64,000 nucleotides of DNA from Streptomyces sp. NRRL F-5135 (lineage in GTDB: Bacteria; Actinomycetota; Actinomycetes; Streptomycetales; Streptomycetaceae), in NCBI RefSeq assembly GCF_000719775.1, contig NZ_JOHR01000011.1, positions 1 to 64,000 on the forward strand, in the 5' to 3' direction. The notes under the pieces are model-generated. The model was not told the DNA's origin. It saw only the letters and a list, made by a program, of their open reading frames with translations, and searched no databases. Positions 29,859 to 36,944 of the stretch are shown here, piece by piece. Made by a program: the position numbers and the translations under genes. Each line of letters starts with the position of its first letter. Positions within the stretch are counted from its first letter, which is position 1.

Positions 29859-30640
29859 CTGCGAGTGGGTCCACCGCCTACGAGGCACGGTTCAGGGTGT
29901 GGCGCGGCGACGCGGACGGCGGCGAGCTGAGGGACTTCACCGTCGAGGTGAACGAGGGCGAGGTCGTCCTGGACATCATCCACCGCCTGCAGTCCACCCA
30001 GGCCGCGGACCTGGCGGTGCGCTGGAACTGCAAGGCGGGCAAGTGCGGTTCGTGCAGCGCGGAGATCAACGGCCGTCCGCGGCTGATGTGCATGACCCGG
30101 ATGTCGGTCTTCTCGCGCGAGGAGACGATCACGGTGACTCCGCTGCGCGCGTTCCCGGTGATCCGGGACCTGGTGACGGACGTGTCGTTCAACTACGCCA
30201 AGGCACGGGAGGTACCGGCGTTCGTGCCGCCGCCCGGGGTGGCCGCCGGGGAGTACCGGATGCGGCAGGTCGATGTGGACCGGTCGCAGGAATTCCGCAA
30301 GTGCATCGAGTGCTTCCTGTGCCAGGACACCTGTCATGTGGTCCGGGACCACGAGGAGAACAAGACGGCGTTCGCCGGGCCGCGCTTCCTGATGCGGGTG
30401 GCGGAGCTCGACATGCATCCGCTGGACGCGGCGGAGCGGTCCGGGCTCGACCGGAAGCGGACGGCCCAGGACGAGCACGGCCTGGGGTACTGCAACATCA
30501 CCAAGTGCTGTACGGAGGTCTGCCCCGAAGGGATCCGGATCACGGACAACGCCCTGATCCCGCTCAAGGAGCGGGCGGCGGACCGGAAGTACGACCCGCT
30601 GGTGTGGCTGGGGAACAAGATCCGGCGCCGCGGCGAGTAG
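29855..30640 (+). CDS. sdhB: Succinate dehydrogenase iron-sulfur subunit
   Basis: 261 aa, GTG start overlapping sdhA by 4 bases. [2Fe-2S] ligands in CKAGKCGSC and a distal Cys in RLMC; second cluster CIECFLCQDTC; third set CNITKCCTEVCPEGI. The arrangement matches fumarate reductase/Sdh1-type subunits. It carries electrons from the flavin to the membrane anchor. Last gene of the operon, followed by two strong hairpins. Confidence 0.93.
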   Translation: MTASGSTAYEARFRVWRGDADGGELRDFTVEVNEGEVVLDIIHRLQSTQAADLAVRWNCKAGKCGSCSAEINGRPRLMCMTRMSVFSREETITVTPLRAFPVIRDLVTDVSFNYAKAREVPAFVPPPGVAAGEYRMRQVDVDRSQEFRKCIECFLCQDTCHVVRDHEENKTAFAGPRFLMRVAELDMHPLDAAERSGLDRKRTAQDEHGLGYCNITKCCTEVCPEGIRITDNALIPLKERAADRKYDPLVWLGNKIRRRGE

Positions 30641-30657
30641 CTCCCGGCGCGGCCCGT

Positions 30658-30757
30658 ACCGGGGGCGGGGCCGGACCGGCCCCGCCCCCGGTCCGGCTGC
30701 CCGGGGCCGCGCGCCGGCGTCGTCGGCCCGTCCGCCGTAGGCCACGGCGGACGGGCC
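30658..30757. terminator. Double hairpin after sdhB
   Basis: Arms 30658-30674 and 30676-30692 are a 17-bp near-continuous palindrome. A second perfect 14-bp stem follows (30725-30738 with 30744-30757, 5-nt loop). Together they form a strong tandem terminator for the sdh operon. Confidence 0.8.
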
Positions 30758-30875
30758 GGCACGGCCAAGCGGCCCCGGGGCGCCGTCGTCCGCACGGTCG
30801 CGGCTGTCCCGCCGCCGTCGCTCCGTACGCACCCGTCCGGTCGCGGACGTACGGATACGGGCTTAGCCTCCGACT

Positions 30876-31175
30876 GTGACGCTCCCCGCACACCGATCCC
30901 CGCCGCACATAGCCGGCCGGCCGCGCCCGGTCCTGGAGGTGACTCCGGCCGTGCTGGTCCTGGCCTGGTGGCCGGTCGCCGGATCCGCCCCCGGCGCCCT
31001 GGCCGTCGCACTGACCGGCGACACCGCCCCCGAGGCCGGTGCCGCGAGCAATCTGGTGCTGCCCGTGGCCGTCGTCGTGGTGGTGGCCGTGGTCGCCACG
31101 TACTCCTTCCGCAAGCGCAAACGGCGGGCACGGACCCGTACGACTCCGGGCGGTGGGCGGCGGGACCGGGGCTGA
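30876..31175 (+). CDS. Small membrane protein
   Basis: 99 aa from GTG. TAGCCT (30864-30869) ends 6 bases before the start and no ribosome site is seen, so a leaderless mRNA is likely; this supports the ORF being real. Two hydrophobic segments (VLVLAWWPVAGSAPGALAVAL and NLVLPVAVVVVVAVVATY) followed by a basic RKRKRRARTRT tail. No recognised family. Confidence 0.6.
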   Translation: MTLPAHRSPPHIAGRPRPVLEVTPAVLVLAWWPVAGSAPGALAVALTGDTAPEAGAASNLVLPVAVVVVVAVVATYSFRKRKRRARTRTTPGGGRRDRG

Positions 31176-31263
31176 GCCCTCCCCGGCCCTGCCGTCCACC
31201 GCGCGGAGCCGCACGCGGGCCGGGCCGCGCGACCTCTAAGAGCGGTCCGGACGATCAGAACCG

Positions 31264-33813
31264 TCAGAACATGCTGAGCAGTTGCTCCACCGTGGGCTCC
31301 GGCAGCGGCTTCCCGTCGGGCAGGGACAGCTCGAACCAGACCGTCTTGCCGCGCGGCGTACGGCGCGAGCCCCAGGCCGCGCTCAGCTGCCCCACCAGTT
31401 GCAGCCCCCGCCCCCCCTCGTCCGTGTCCCGCGCCCGGCGTCGTCTGGGCTGCACCAGCCCGGCGTCCCAGACCTCGCACACGAGCGTGCGGTCGAGCAG
31501 CAGCCGCAGCCTGATCTCGCCCTCGCCGTACCGCATCGCGTTGGTGACCAGCTCGCTGACCAGCAGCTCCACGGTGTCCACCAGGGGTTCGAGATCCCAG
31601 GCGACCAGCTGCGTACGGGCCAGCTCCCGCGCCCGTCCCACCGAGCGCGGCTCGCGCGGCAGCCGCCAGTCGCCCACCGAGTCGGCCGGGAGTCCCTGGA
31701 TACGGGCCATCAGCAGCGCGATGTCGTCCTCGCCGTGGCGGGTGTCCAAGGTGCTCAGGACATGGTCGGCGACGTCCTCCAGCGGTCGCTCCGCCCGGGT
31801 CAGCGCCCCCCGCAGTCCGCTCAGTCCCTCGTCCAGCGGATGGTCCCGGGACTCGACCAGCCCGTCCGTGTAGAGGGCCAGCAACGCGCCCTCCGCCAGA
31901 TCGACCTCCACCTGCTCGAACGGCTCCCCGCCCACGCCCAGGGGCATGCCCGGCGGTACGTCCAGCATCAGGGCCTCCTCGTCCGGTTCGACCAGGACGG
32001 GCGGCAGGTGCCCGGCGTTGGCGAAGGTGCAGCGCCCGGTGACCGGGTCGTACACCGCGTAGACGCACGTCGCGAGGTAGACCTCGGCGAGGTCCGCGTC
32101 CCGGGACTTGTGCGCGACCCGTGAGGCGTGCTGCGCGCCGCTCGGCGAGCCGAGGCCGCGGGCGATCTCGTCCAGCGCGGACAGCACCTCGGCGGGCTCC
32201 AGGTCGAGCAGCGCCAGCGTCCGCACGGCCGTGCGCAGCTCGCCCATGGCCACCGCCGCCCGCAGTCCGCGTCCCATCACGTCGCCGACGACCAGCGCCG
32301 TGCGGTGGCCGGGCAGTTCGATGACGTCGAACCAGTCGCCGCCCACTTCCGTCGCCGTGTTGCCCGGCAGGTAGCGGCAGGCGATGTCGAGTCCCGCGGC
32401 TTCCGGGTCGCCCGGGGGCAGCAGGCTGCGCTGGAGGATCAGCGCGCGCTCGTGCTCCCGGCGGTAGAGGCGGGCGTTGTCGATGCAGACGGCGGCCCGC
32501 GCGGCCAGTTCCACGGCGAGCGCCTGGTCCCGTTCCCCGAACGGCTCGCTGCCCTTCGTACGGGAGAACTGCACGAGCCCGATCACCTTGTCGTGCGCGA
32601 CCATCGGGACCGCGAGCGTGGACTGGACCGGGCTGCCCAGCTCGCCCGGGACCGTCTGCACCCGGCCGGTGCGCAGCGCGTCCGCCCTTCGGGAGCTGAA
32701 GGGAAAGCGGTGGACCGCGCCGAGCACCGGCGGCACGTACCCGCCGTCGTACCCCCCGGCCGAACCGGACAGCGGTACGTCGGAGACGGCGCTGGCGAAG
32801 GCGACCCTGCGCAGCCGGGCGCTGCCGCCGCCGGAGTCCGCGCGGGACGAGCTCCAGCGCCCGGGCGGCGCCTCCTCGCCGGTGATCAGGGACTGGTAGA
32901 GGTCGACCGAGGCGAGGTCGCAGAAGCCGGGGACGGCGACCGAGAGCAGTTCGCGGGAGGTGGTCTCCAGGTCGAGCGAATTACCGATCCGCGCGCTCGC
33001 CTCGTTCAGGATCGCGAGATTGCGCCGGGCGCTGGCCGCCTCGCGGGCGGCGTTCTGACGGTTGGTGACGTCGGTGCCGACGACGGCGACCCCGACGGTG
33101 CGGCCGGATCCGCTGTGCACCCGGTAGAGATTGACGGACCAGTGCCGGCGCTCGCCGACGCCGGGGGCGATACCGACGATCTGGAGGTCGGTGACGGACT
33201 TGCCGCTCTCCATCACCTGTGCGAGGGCGTCGGCCATGCGGTCGGCCTCGGGCCGGGAGAGGTAGTCGTGGACCGTACGGCCGCGGTGGTCCTCGACGGA
33301 TCCGCCGAAGACGGTCGCGAACCGCTCGTTCACTCGTTGCATAGTGAAGTCGGTACCGAAGAGCATAAATCCAAAAGGAGATTGGCCAAAAATCGCCTGA
33401 GCGGACATCAGGTCGGTTTCGATCCCGCGCAGCGCGCGTACGTCGACGACGAGACACAGGGCACCGCGTTCGCCCGCCGCCGTCTCGCTCGGCATGACGT
33501 AGATCTCGGCGACGCCGTGCTCCCCGCCCGTCGCGAAAGGGACCAGACCGGTCCATTCCTTGCCGTCGAGAATCTCCCTCACCTTGCGGCGACCACGCGG
33601 CCACAGCTCGGCGGGCATGAACGCCTCGACCGGGTCCTTGCCCCTGACCTCGTGCGGGCCGATGCCGAACAGTTCGGCGGCCCGGTCGCTCCACTGATCG
33701 ACCAGCCCGTCGGGGTCGATCGAGAAAGAAGCGACCCTTATGTAGTCATAGATCGAGCCAGGCGGACTGCTCTGCCATACGACGTCGCCCGCCGTCCCAG
33801 ATATCTCGCTCAC
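31264..33813 (-). CDS. PAS-GAF-SpoIIE phosphatase with C-terminal HATPase domain
   Basis: 849 aa. Order: PAS at about 30-130, second PAS ~138-255, GAF ~275-460, PP2C-type SpoIIE domain ~480-690 (metal sites GGDWFDV, GDVMGRG, YTDGLVESRD), RsbW-like HATPase ~705-835 (ELLVSELVTNAMRYG, DEGGRGLQLV). Typical Streptomyces partner-switching regulator that dephosphorylates an anti-anti-sigma factor in response to a sensed signal. GTG start with GGAGGGGA upstream. Divergence is absent: the next gene on the same strand is another HATPase protein 145 bp upstream. Confidence 0.92.
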   Translation of the reverse strand: MSEISGTAGDVVWQSSPPGSIYDYIRVASFSIDPDGLVDQWSDRAAELFGIGPHEVRGKDPVEAFMPAELWPRGRRKVREILDGKEWTGLVPFATGGEHGVAEIYVMPSETAAGERGALCLVVDVRALRGIETDLMSAQAIFGQSPFGFMLFGTDFTMQRVNERFATVFGGSVEDHRGRTVHDYLSRPEADRMADALAQVMESGKSVTDLQIVGIAPGVGERRHWSVNLYRVHSGSGRTVGVAVVGTDVTNRQNAAREAASARRNLAILNEASARIGNSLDLETTSRELLSVAVPGFCDLASVDLYQSLITGEEAPPGRWSSSRADSGGGSARLRRVAFASAVSDVPLSGSAGGYDGGYVPPVLGAVHRFPFSSRRADALRTGRVQTVPGELGSPVQSTLAVPMVAHDKVIGLVQFSRTKGSEPFGERDQALAVELAARAAVCIDNARLYRREHERALILQRSLLPPGDPEAAGLDIACRYLPGNTATEVGGDWFDVIELPGHRTALVVGDVMGRGLRAAVAMGELRTAVRTLALLDLEPAEVLSALDEIARGLGSPSGAQHASRVAHKSRDADLAEVYLATCVYAVYDPVTGRCTFANAGHLPPVLVEPDEEALMLDVPPGMPLGVGGEPFEQVEVDLAEGALLALYTDGLVESRDHPLDEGLSGLRGALTRAERPLEDVADHVLSTLDTRHGEDDIALLMARIQGLPADSVGDWRLPREPRSVGRARELARTQLVAWDLEPLVDTVELLVSELVTNAMRYGEGEIRLRLLLDRTLVCEVWDAGLVQPRRRRARDTDEGGRGLQLVGQLSAAWGSRRTPRGKTVWFELSLPDGKPLPEPTVEQLLSMF

Positions 33814-33958
33814 GCGACCGTCCCCTCCAGCTCACGCACCGGACCGGCCTAACCCGCAGTATTCAGCACTACGGCTGCGGTCGACACGGCGTTCACGATC
33901 ACAGCACACTCTCGCTCCTTTTGAGACGTGTCGACGTGATCGTTGTCCCTTCAGACTT

Positions 33959-34525
33959 CTAACCAGGGAGCGGCAGCTCGAACCACACAGTCTTTCCCGT
34001 CTTCCCCCGACGTGTTCCCCATCGGCGTGACGAACACGCCACGAGCTGAAGACCGCGCCCCCCTTCATCATCGGGGCCCACGCGCCGCGCGGCCGGTGGA
34101 TCGGGCAACGCATCGGAGATTTCGACCAGCAGAGCGGCGCCCTCCCCCTCGACGGCGCTCCCTGTCCCGCACTGTGCGCCCTGTGAACCACCGGGTGCGC
34201 CGCCGCCGTCCCGGCCGGCTCCGGCCGGGGCGGAGCCATCGGGTCCGGAGCCGTCGGGCCCGGGGCCCGCGCGGCCGGCGGCGGACGGGCCCGGGGTGCC
34301 GGGGCGGACCGCCAGCCGCACCCCGATCGGGCCCGTCGCGTACCGGAGGGAGTTGGTCACCAACTCACTGACCAGCAGGATCGCCATCTCGCGGAGCGCG
34401 GGGGGCAGGCCCCAGGCATCCAGCGCGTCGTGCACGGCGTGCCGGGCGTCGTGCGCCGTGTCGAGCACCGCAGGGAAGGTCCACTCGGCGCTCGCGCCAC
34501 CCTCTGTGTCGATCAAGCCGATCAC
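33959..34525 (-). CDS. RsbW-like ATP-binding protein (HATPase_c_2)
   Basis: 188 aa, GTG start. The N-box MAILLVSELVTNSLRYA and G1-box DDEGGRGLQLVACSSRRWG mark a GHKL kinase of the anti-sigma factor group. A Gly/Pro/Ser-rich insert (about residues 78-120) separates the two motifs. Could phosphorylate an anti-anti-sigma protein or bind a sigma factor; no such partner gene is adjacent. May work with the SpoIIE phosphatase downstream. Confidence 0.85.
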   Translation of the reverse strand: MIGLIDTEGGASAEWTFPAVLDTAHDARHAVHDALDAWGLPPALREMAILLVSELVTNSLRYATGPIGVRLAVRPGTPGPSAAGRAGPGPDGSGPDGSAPAGAGRDGGGAPGGSQGAQCGTGSAVEGEGAALLVEISDALPDPPAARRVGPDDEGGRGLQLVACSSRRWGTRRGKTGKTVWFELPLPG

Positions 34526-34907
34526 TTCCCGAGACCGACGGAAGGGGCCGCATCCTTTATAGGGCGGTTAATCGGCACATACCCGATATTCAAAGCGGCT
34601 ACCGCCACGGCGGGCGCACGGTGGCACCAATGGAGCACGGGCGACGAGGGGCGCATAGGAGGGGGGTACGGGGGAGTATGCCGGAAGCACGGTCGTCGGG
34701 GACGCGCGGAGGCGGGGGCCGCCGGGCGGTCGCGGCGGGCCGTGCGGCCGAGGGGCGCGTCGCCCCGGGCCCGGGAGTTCGTCGGCGCGGCCCAGGGGTT
34801 CACGCGGCTCAAGGGCTCACGCGACTCAGGAGCTCACGCGGCTCAGCGGCTCACGCGACTCAGGGGCTCAGGTGTCCGTCGCGTGGCCGGGCGGTCCATC
34901 GGGCGCC
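34526..34907. other. Promoter region of the RsbW-like gene and 17-bp repeats
   Basis: 34545-34600 is AT-rich for this window and probably carries the promoter of the minus-strand RsbW-like gene. 34799-34866 is a 17-bp tandem repeat. Plus-strand ORFs here run antisense into the Nudix gene and are not credible. Confidence 0.5.
34799..34866. repeat. 17-bp tandem repeat, four copies
   Basis: Units 34799-34815, 34816-34832, 34833-34849 and 34850-34866, consensus CTCACGCGRCTCAGGGG with 1-3 changes per copy. A fifth partial unit (CTCAGG) follows. It lies 40 bases past the Nudix stop on the minus strand. Confidence 0.85.
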
Positions 34908-35318
34908 TCAGAGATTCGCCGGCGCGGCCGCGCGCAGTCTGCGGACCACTTCGGCCACGGCGGGGCGGTCCTGGTCGAGCCAGTCCACCGTGTACGCCTC
35001 GTCGGGACCGAGCCAGCGCAGTTCGTCGTGGTCCTCCAGAGGCAAGGGATCGCCGGAGAGCAGCCGGACGGTCCACACCTCGAGCACATAGCCGGGCTTG
35101 AGCGCCCAGCGACCGGGGATCCGCTCCACCGGCCGGGCCACCACGCCGAGTTCTTCCCTGAGCTCGCGCACCAGGGCGTCCTCGGGCTCCTCTCCCGGCT
35201 CCAGCTTGCCGCCGGGCAGCTCCCACCGGCCGGCCAGCTCCTCGGGCGCGCTGCGGCGAGCGGCCAGCAGCCGCCCACGGTCACAGACGGCACCGGCCAC
35301 CACGACTCGCTCACTCAT
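34908..35318 (-). CDS. Nudix hydrolase (MutT-like)
   Basis: 136 aa. Complete Nudix box GGKLEPGEEPEDALVRELRE followed by ELGV, within a (d)NTP pyrophosphatase-sized protein. The N-terminus VVVAGAVCDRGRLLAARRS and downstream GRWELPGG match MutT enzymes that sanitise 8-oxo-dGTP; the substrate cannot be fixed from sequence. ATG at 35318 has TACGCT 7 bases upstream and no ribosome site, suggesting a leaderless transcript. Confidence 0.9.
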   Translation of the reverse strand: MSERVVVAGAVCDRGRLLAARRSAPEELAGRWELPGGKLEPGEEPEDALVRELREELGVVARPVERIPGRWALKPGYVLEVWTVRLLSGDPLPLEDHDELRWLGPDEAYTVDWLDQDRPAVAEVVRRLRAAAPANL

Positions 35319-35340
35319 ACGCGGGAGCGTAACGCGGCAC

Positions 35341-35520
35341 CTAACCGGCGGCCTGTCCGACCCGTTCCACGCAGTACAGCCGCTCGTCGGCGCGGCCGTC
35401 CAGGCTGTCCGCCATCTTCCGCGCCTCGTCCTCGGTGGCGTACTGACCGACGCGGTAGCGGTTGCCGTTGGCGTCCTGCCGTATCACCAGCCAGGGGAGC
35501 ACGGCTCCGGTGTCGTTCAT
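35341..35520 (-). CDS. Small SPOR-domain-like protein
   Basis: 59 aa, ATG at 35520 with GGGAGA upstream. Sequence opens MNDTGAVLPWLVIRQDANGN and continues RYRVGQYATEDEARKMADSL, ending in YCVERVGQAAG. The pattern (hydrophobic strand, RVG-Y-T-EA, helix) is that of a half-length SPOR fold as annotated in many Streptomyces. No signal peptide or membrane helix, so peptidoglycan binding is doubtful. It ends 22 bases before the Nudix start. Confidence 0.8.
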   Translation of the reverse strand: MNDTGAVLPWLVIRQDANGNRYRVGQYATEDEARKMADSLDGRADERLYCVERVGQAAG

Positions 35521-35837
35521 CGGGCGTCTCCCACGGCCGGACCGTGTCTCAGTGAGCTTCTCCAGGAAACCGCAATGCGCATATGCCGGAGCCTACGCCT
35601 GACCTTCACTCAGCGGTTATCGAGACGCACAAACAGGTGCGCATCCGGCCAACAATGCGCCCAAAAACCGCGACCCCGCGCGCCCCCTTCGTTGACTCGT
35701 GTTACAGAAGCCAGTTCAAGCCATGTGCCCCCCGCGAAATCTCTGCGGACGCATCAACCGACCCGCCCCACGCAGCCCTCCGTACCACGCGAGGCGCACG
35801 GGCCCGCCACGACCCGGTCGCCCGTCCCCTCGGGCGT
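35521..35837. other. Intergenic region between GntR and SPOR genes
   Basis: No gene supported. Less GC-rich at 35570-35720, consistent with the SPOR-gene promoter on the minus strand. No clear terminator for the GntR gene was found. Confidence 0.45.
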
Positions 35838-36590
35838 TCATTTCACCGACAGGTGATACGCGATCCGGTACCGGTCCGCCGGCACGACCACGTCCGCCGT
35901 CTCCACCGGCCGGCCCGACGCGTAATACGTCCGCTCCAGCACCATCACCACATGCCCCGGGACACCGCCGAGCGCCAGGAGCTCCTCCGCCAGCCCCGGG
36001 CGCGCGCCGACCTCCTCCAGCACGTTGTCCACGACGATGTCGATGGCCGCCATCCGCTCCACCACGCCGCAACCGCCCAGGGGGCCCTCCTCGGGCAGCA
36101 TCACCGGCGTGCGCCCCGTGAGCGCGAGCGCCTCCCAGGAGGTGGAGAGCATCATCGGCTCGCCGCCGTCCCGGAAGACGTACCGCGTGCGCATCACCCG
36201 GTCCCCCGGCGCGATGCCGAGCCGGACGGCGATCTCCGGGGGCGCCTCCCCCTGCTCGCTCCGGGACTCCCACGTGCCGCGCGCGCCCGCCTCCGCCTGC
36301 TCCTGCCGGAACGGGCTGGCACCGGACGGCGGCCGGTAGCCGGAGCGCGCGATCCGGCGCGGAACGGGCCGCTCCCGTACGTAGGTGCCCGAGCCGGAGC
36401 GCCCCTCGACCAGCCCCTCGGCCATGAGCACCTTGCGGGCCTCCAGCGCGACCGTGTCGGAGACTCCGTAGTCCTTGCGGATGCGCGCCTGCGACGGCAG
36501 TCGGGTGTGCGGCGGCAGCGCACCGTTGACGATCTTCTCGCGCAGATCGCTCGCAACGCGCAGATAGGCGGGCTGCTCACCGAAGGCCAC
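35838..36590 (-). CDS. GntR/HutC-family transcriptional regulator
   Basis: 250 aa. Winged-helix GntR domain at residues ~6-72 (YLRVASDLREKIVNGALPPH, LPSQARIRKDYGVSDTVALEARKVL) and UTRA effector domain at ~100-245 (RTRYVFRDGGEPMMLSTSW, RTYYASGRPVETADVVVPADRYR). UTRA domains bind small ligands such as sugars or phosphosugars. GTG start with AGGGGAG upstream. Divergent from the GH65 gene 354 bp away, which it might control. Confidence 0.9.
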   Translation of the reverse strand: MAFGEQPAYLRVASDLREKIVNGALPPHTRLPSQARIRKDYGVSDTVALEARKVLMAEGLVEGRSGSGTYVRERPVPRRIARSGYRPPSGASPFRQEQAEAGARGTWESRSEQGEAPPEIAVRLGIAPGDRVMRTRYVFRDGGEPMMLSTSWEALALTGRTPVMLPEEGPLGGCGVVERMAAIDIVVDNVLEEVGARPGLAEELLALGGVPGHVVMVLERTYYASGRPVETADVVVPADRYRIAYHLSVK

Positions 36591-36944
36591 GGGCCACTCC
36601 CCTCAGGACACCCATCAGGTTGACAGACAGCAACAGATTGGCAACCGTGGGTTGTTGACCGCAAGCACGGGCCAAAGATTAACCCGAAGTAATGAGTTGG
36701 GTGTACGCAGGGAGGACCCCCTTCCGGAGGCCCGCGCGAGGCGCTCGTGCTCGGCGTGCAGACGCCATCGCGCGCCCGACGGGGCCGCTCCGCGCCGACG
36801 ACCGCCTCGCCGGGCCGCGCCGTACACGCCGAGCCCGCGCCGTACACGCCCGGCCCGGCCGGGCCCCGGTCCGGCGACGGGAATCAGCCGTTCACCACGC
36901 GCGCCCCATGCCCCCGGCCGTACCGCAGTTCGTACCGTCCTCCC
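36591..36944. other. Divergent promoter region, GntR and GH65 genes
   Basis: Holds a palindrome CAACC-GTG-GGTTG (36642-36654) and a looser GTTG-8-CAAC pair just to its left, candidate GntR operator sites. TACCGT (36933-36938) is the likely -10 of the leaderless GH65 transcript. 36655-36930 is GC-rich with nothing recognised. Confidence 0.5.
36642..36654. promoter_or_regulatory. Candidate GntR operator palindrome
   Basis: Five-base arms CAACC and GGTTG around GTG, 52 bases upstream of the GntR start codon. Position and symmetry suit autoregulation; no experimental basis. Confidence 0.35.

Noticed and set aside
34579..34584. GGGTAT on the minus strand as a SigB-type -10 for the RsbW-like gene
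   Set aside because: No GNNT element 14-16 bases upstream.
34681..35091. Plus-strand ORF with a GGAGGGGGG-like ribosome site
   Set aside because: Runs through the 17-bp tandem repeat and antisense to the Nudix gene; product has no protein-like character.
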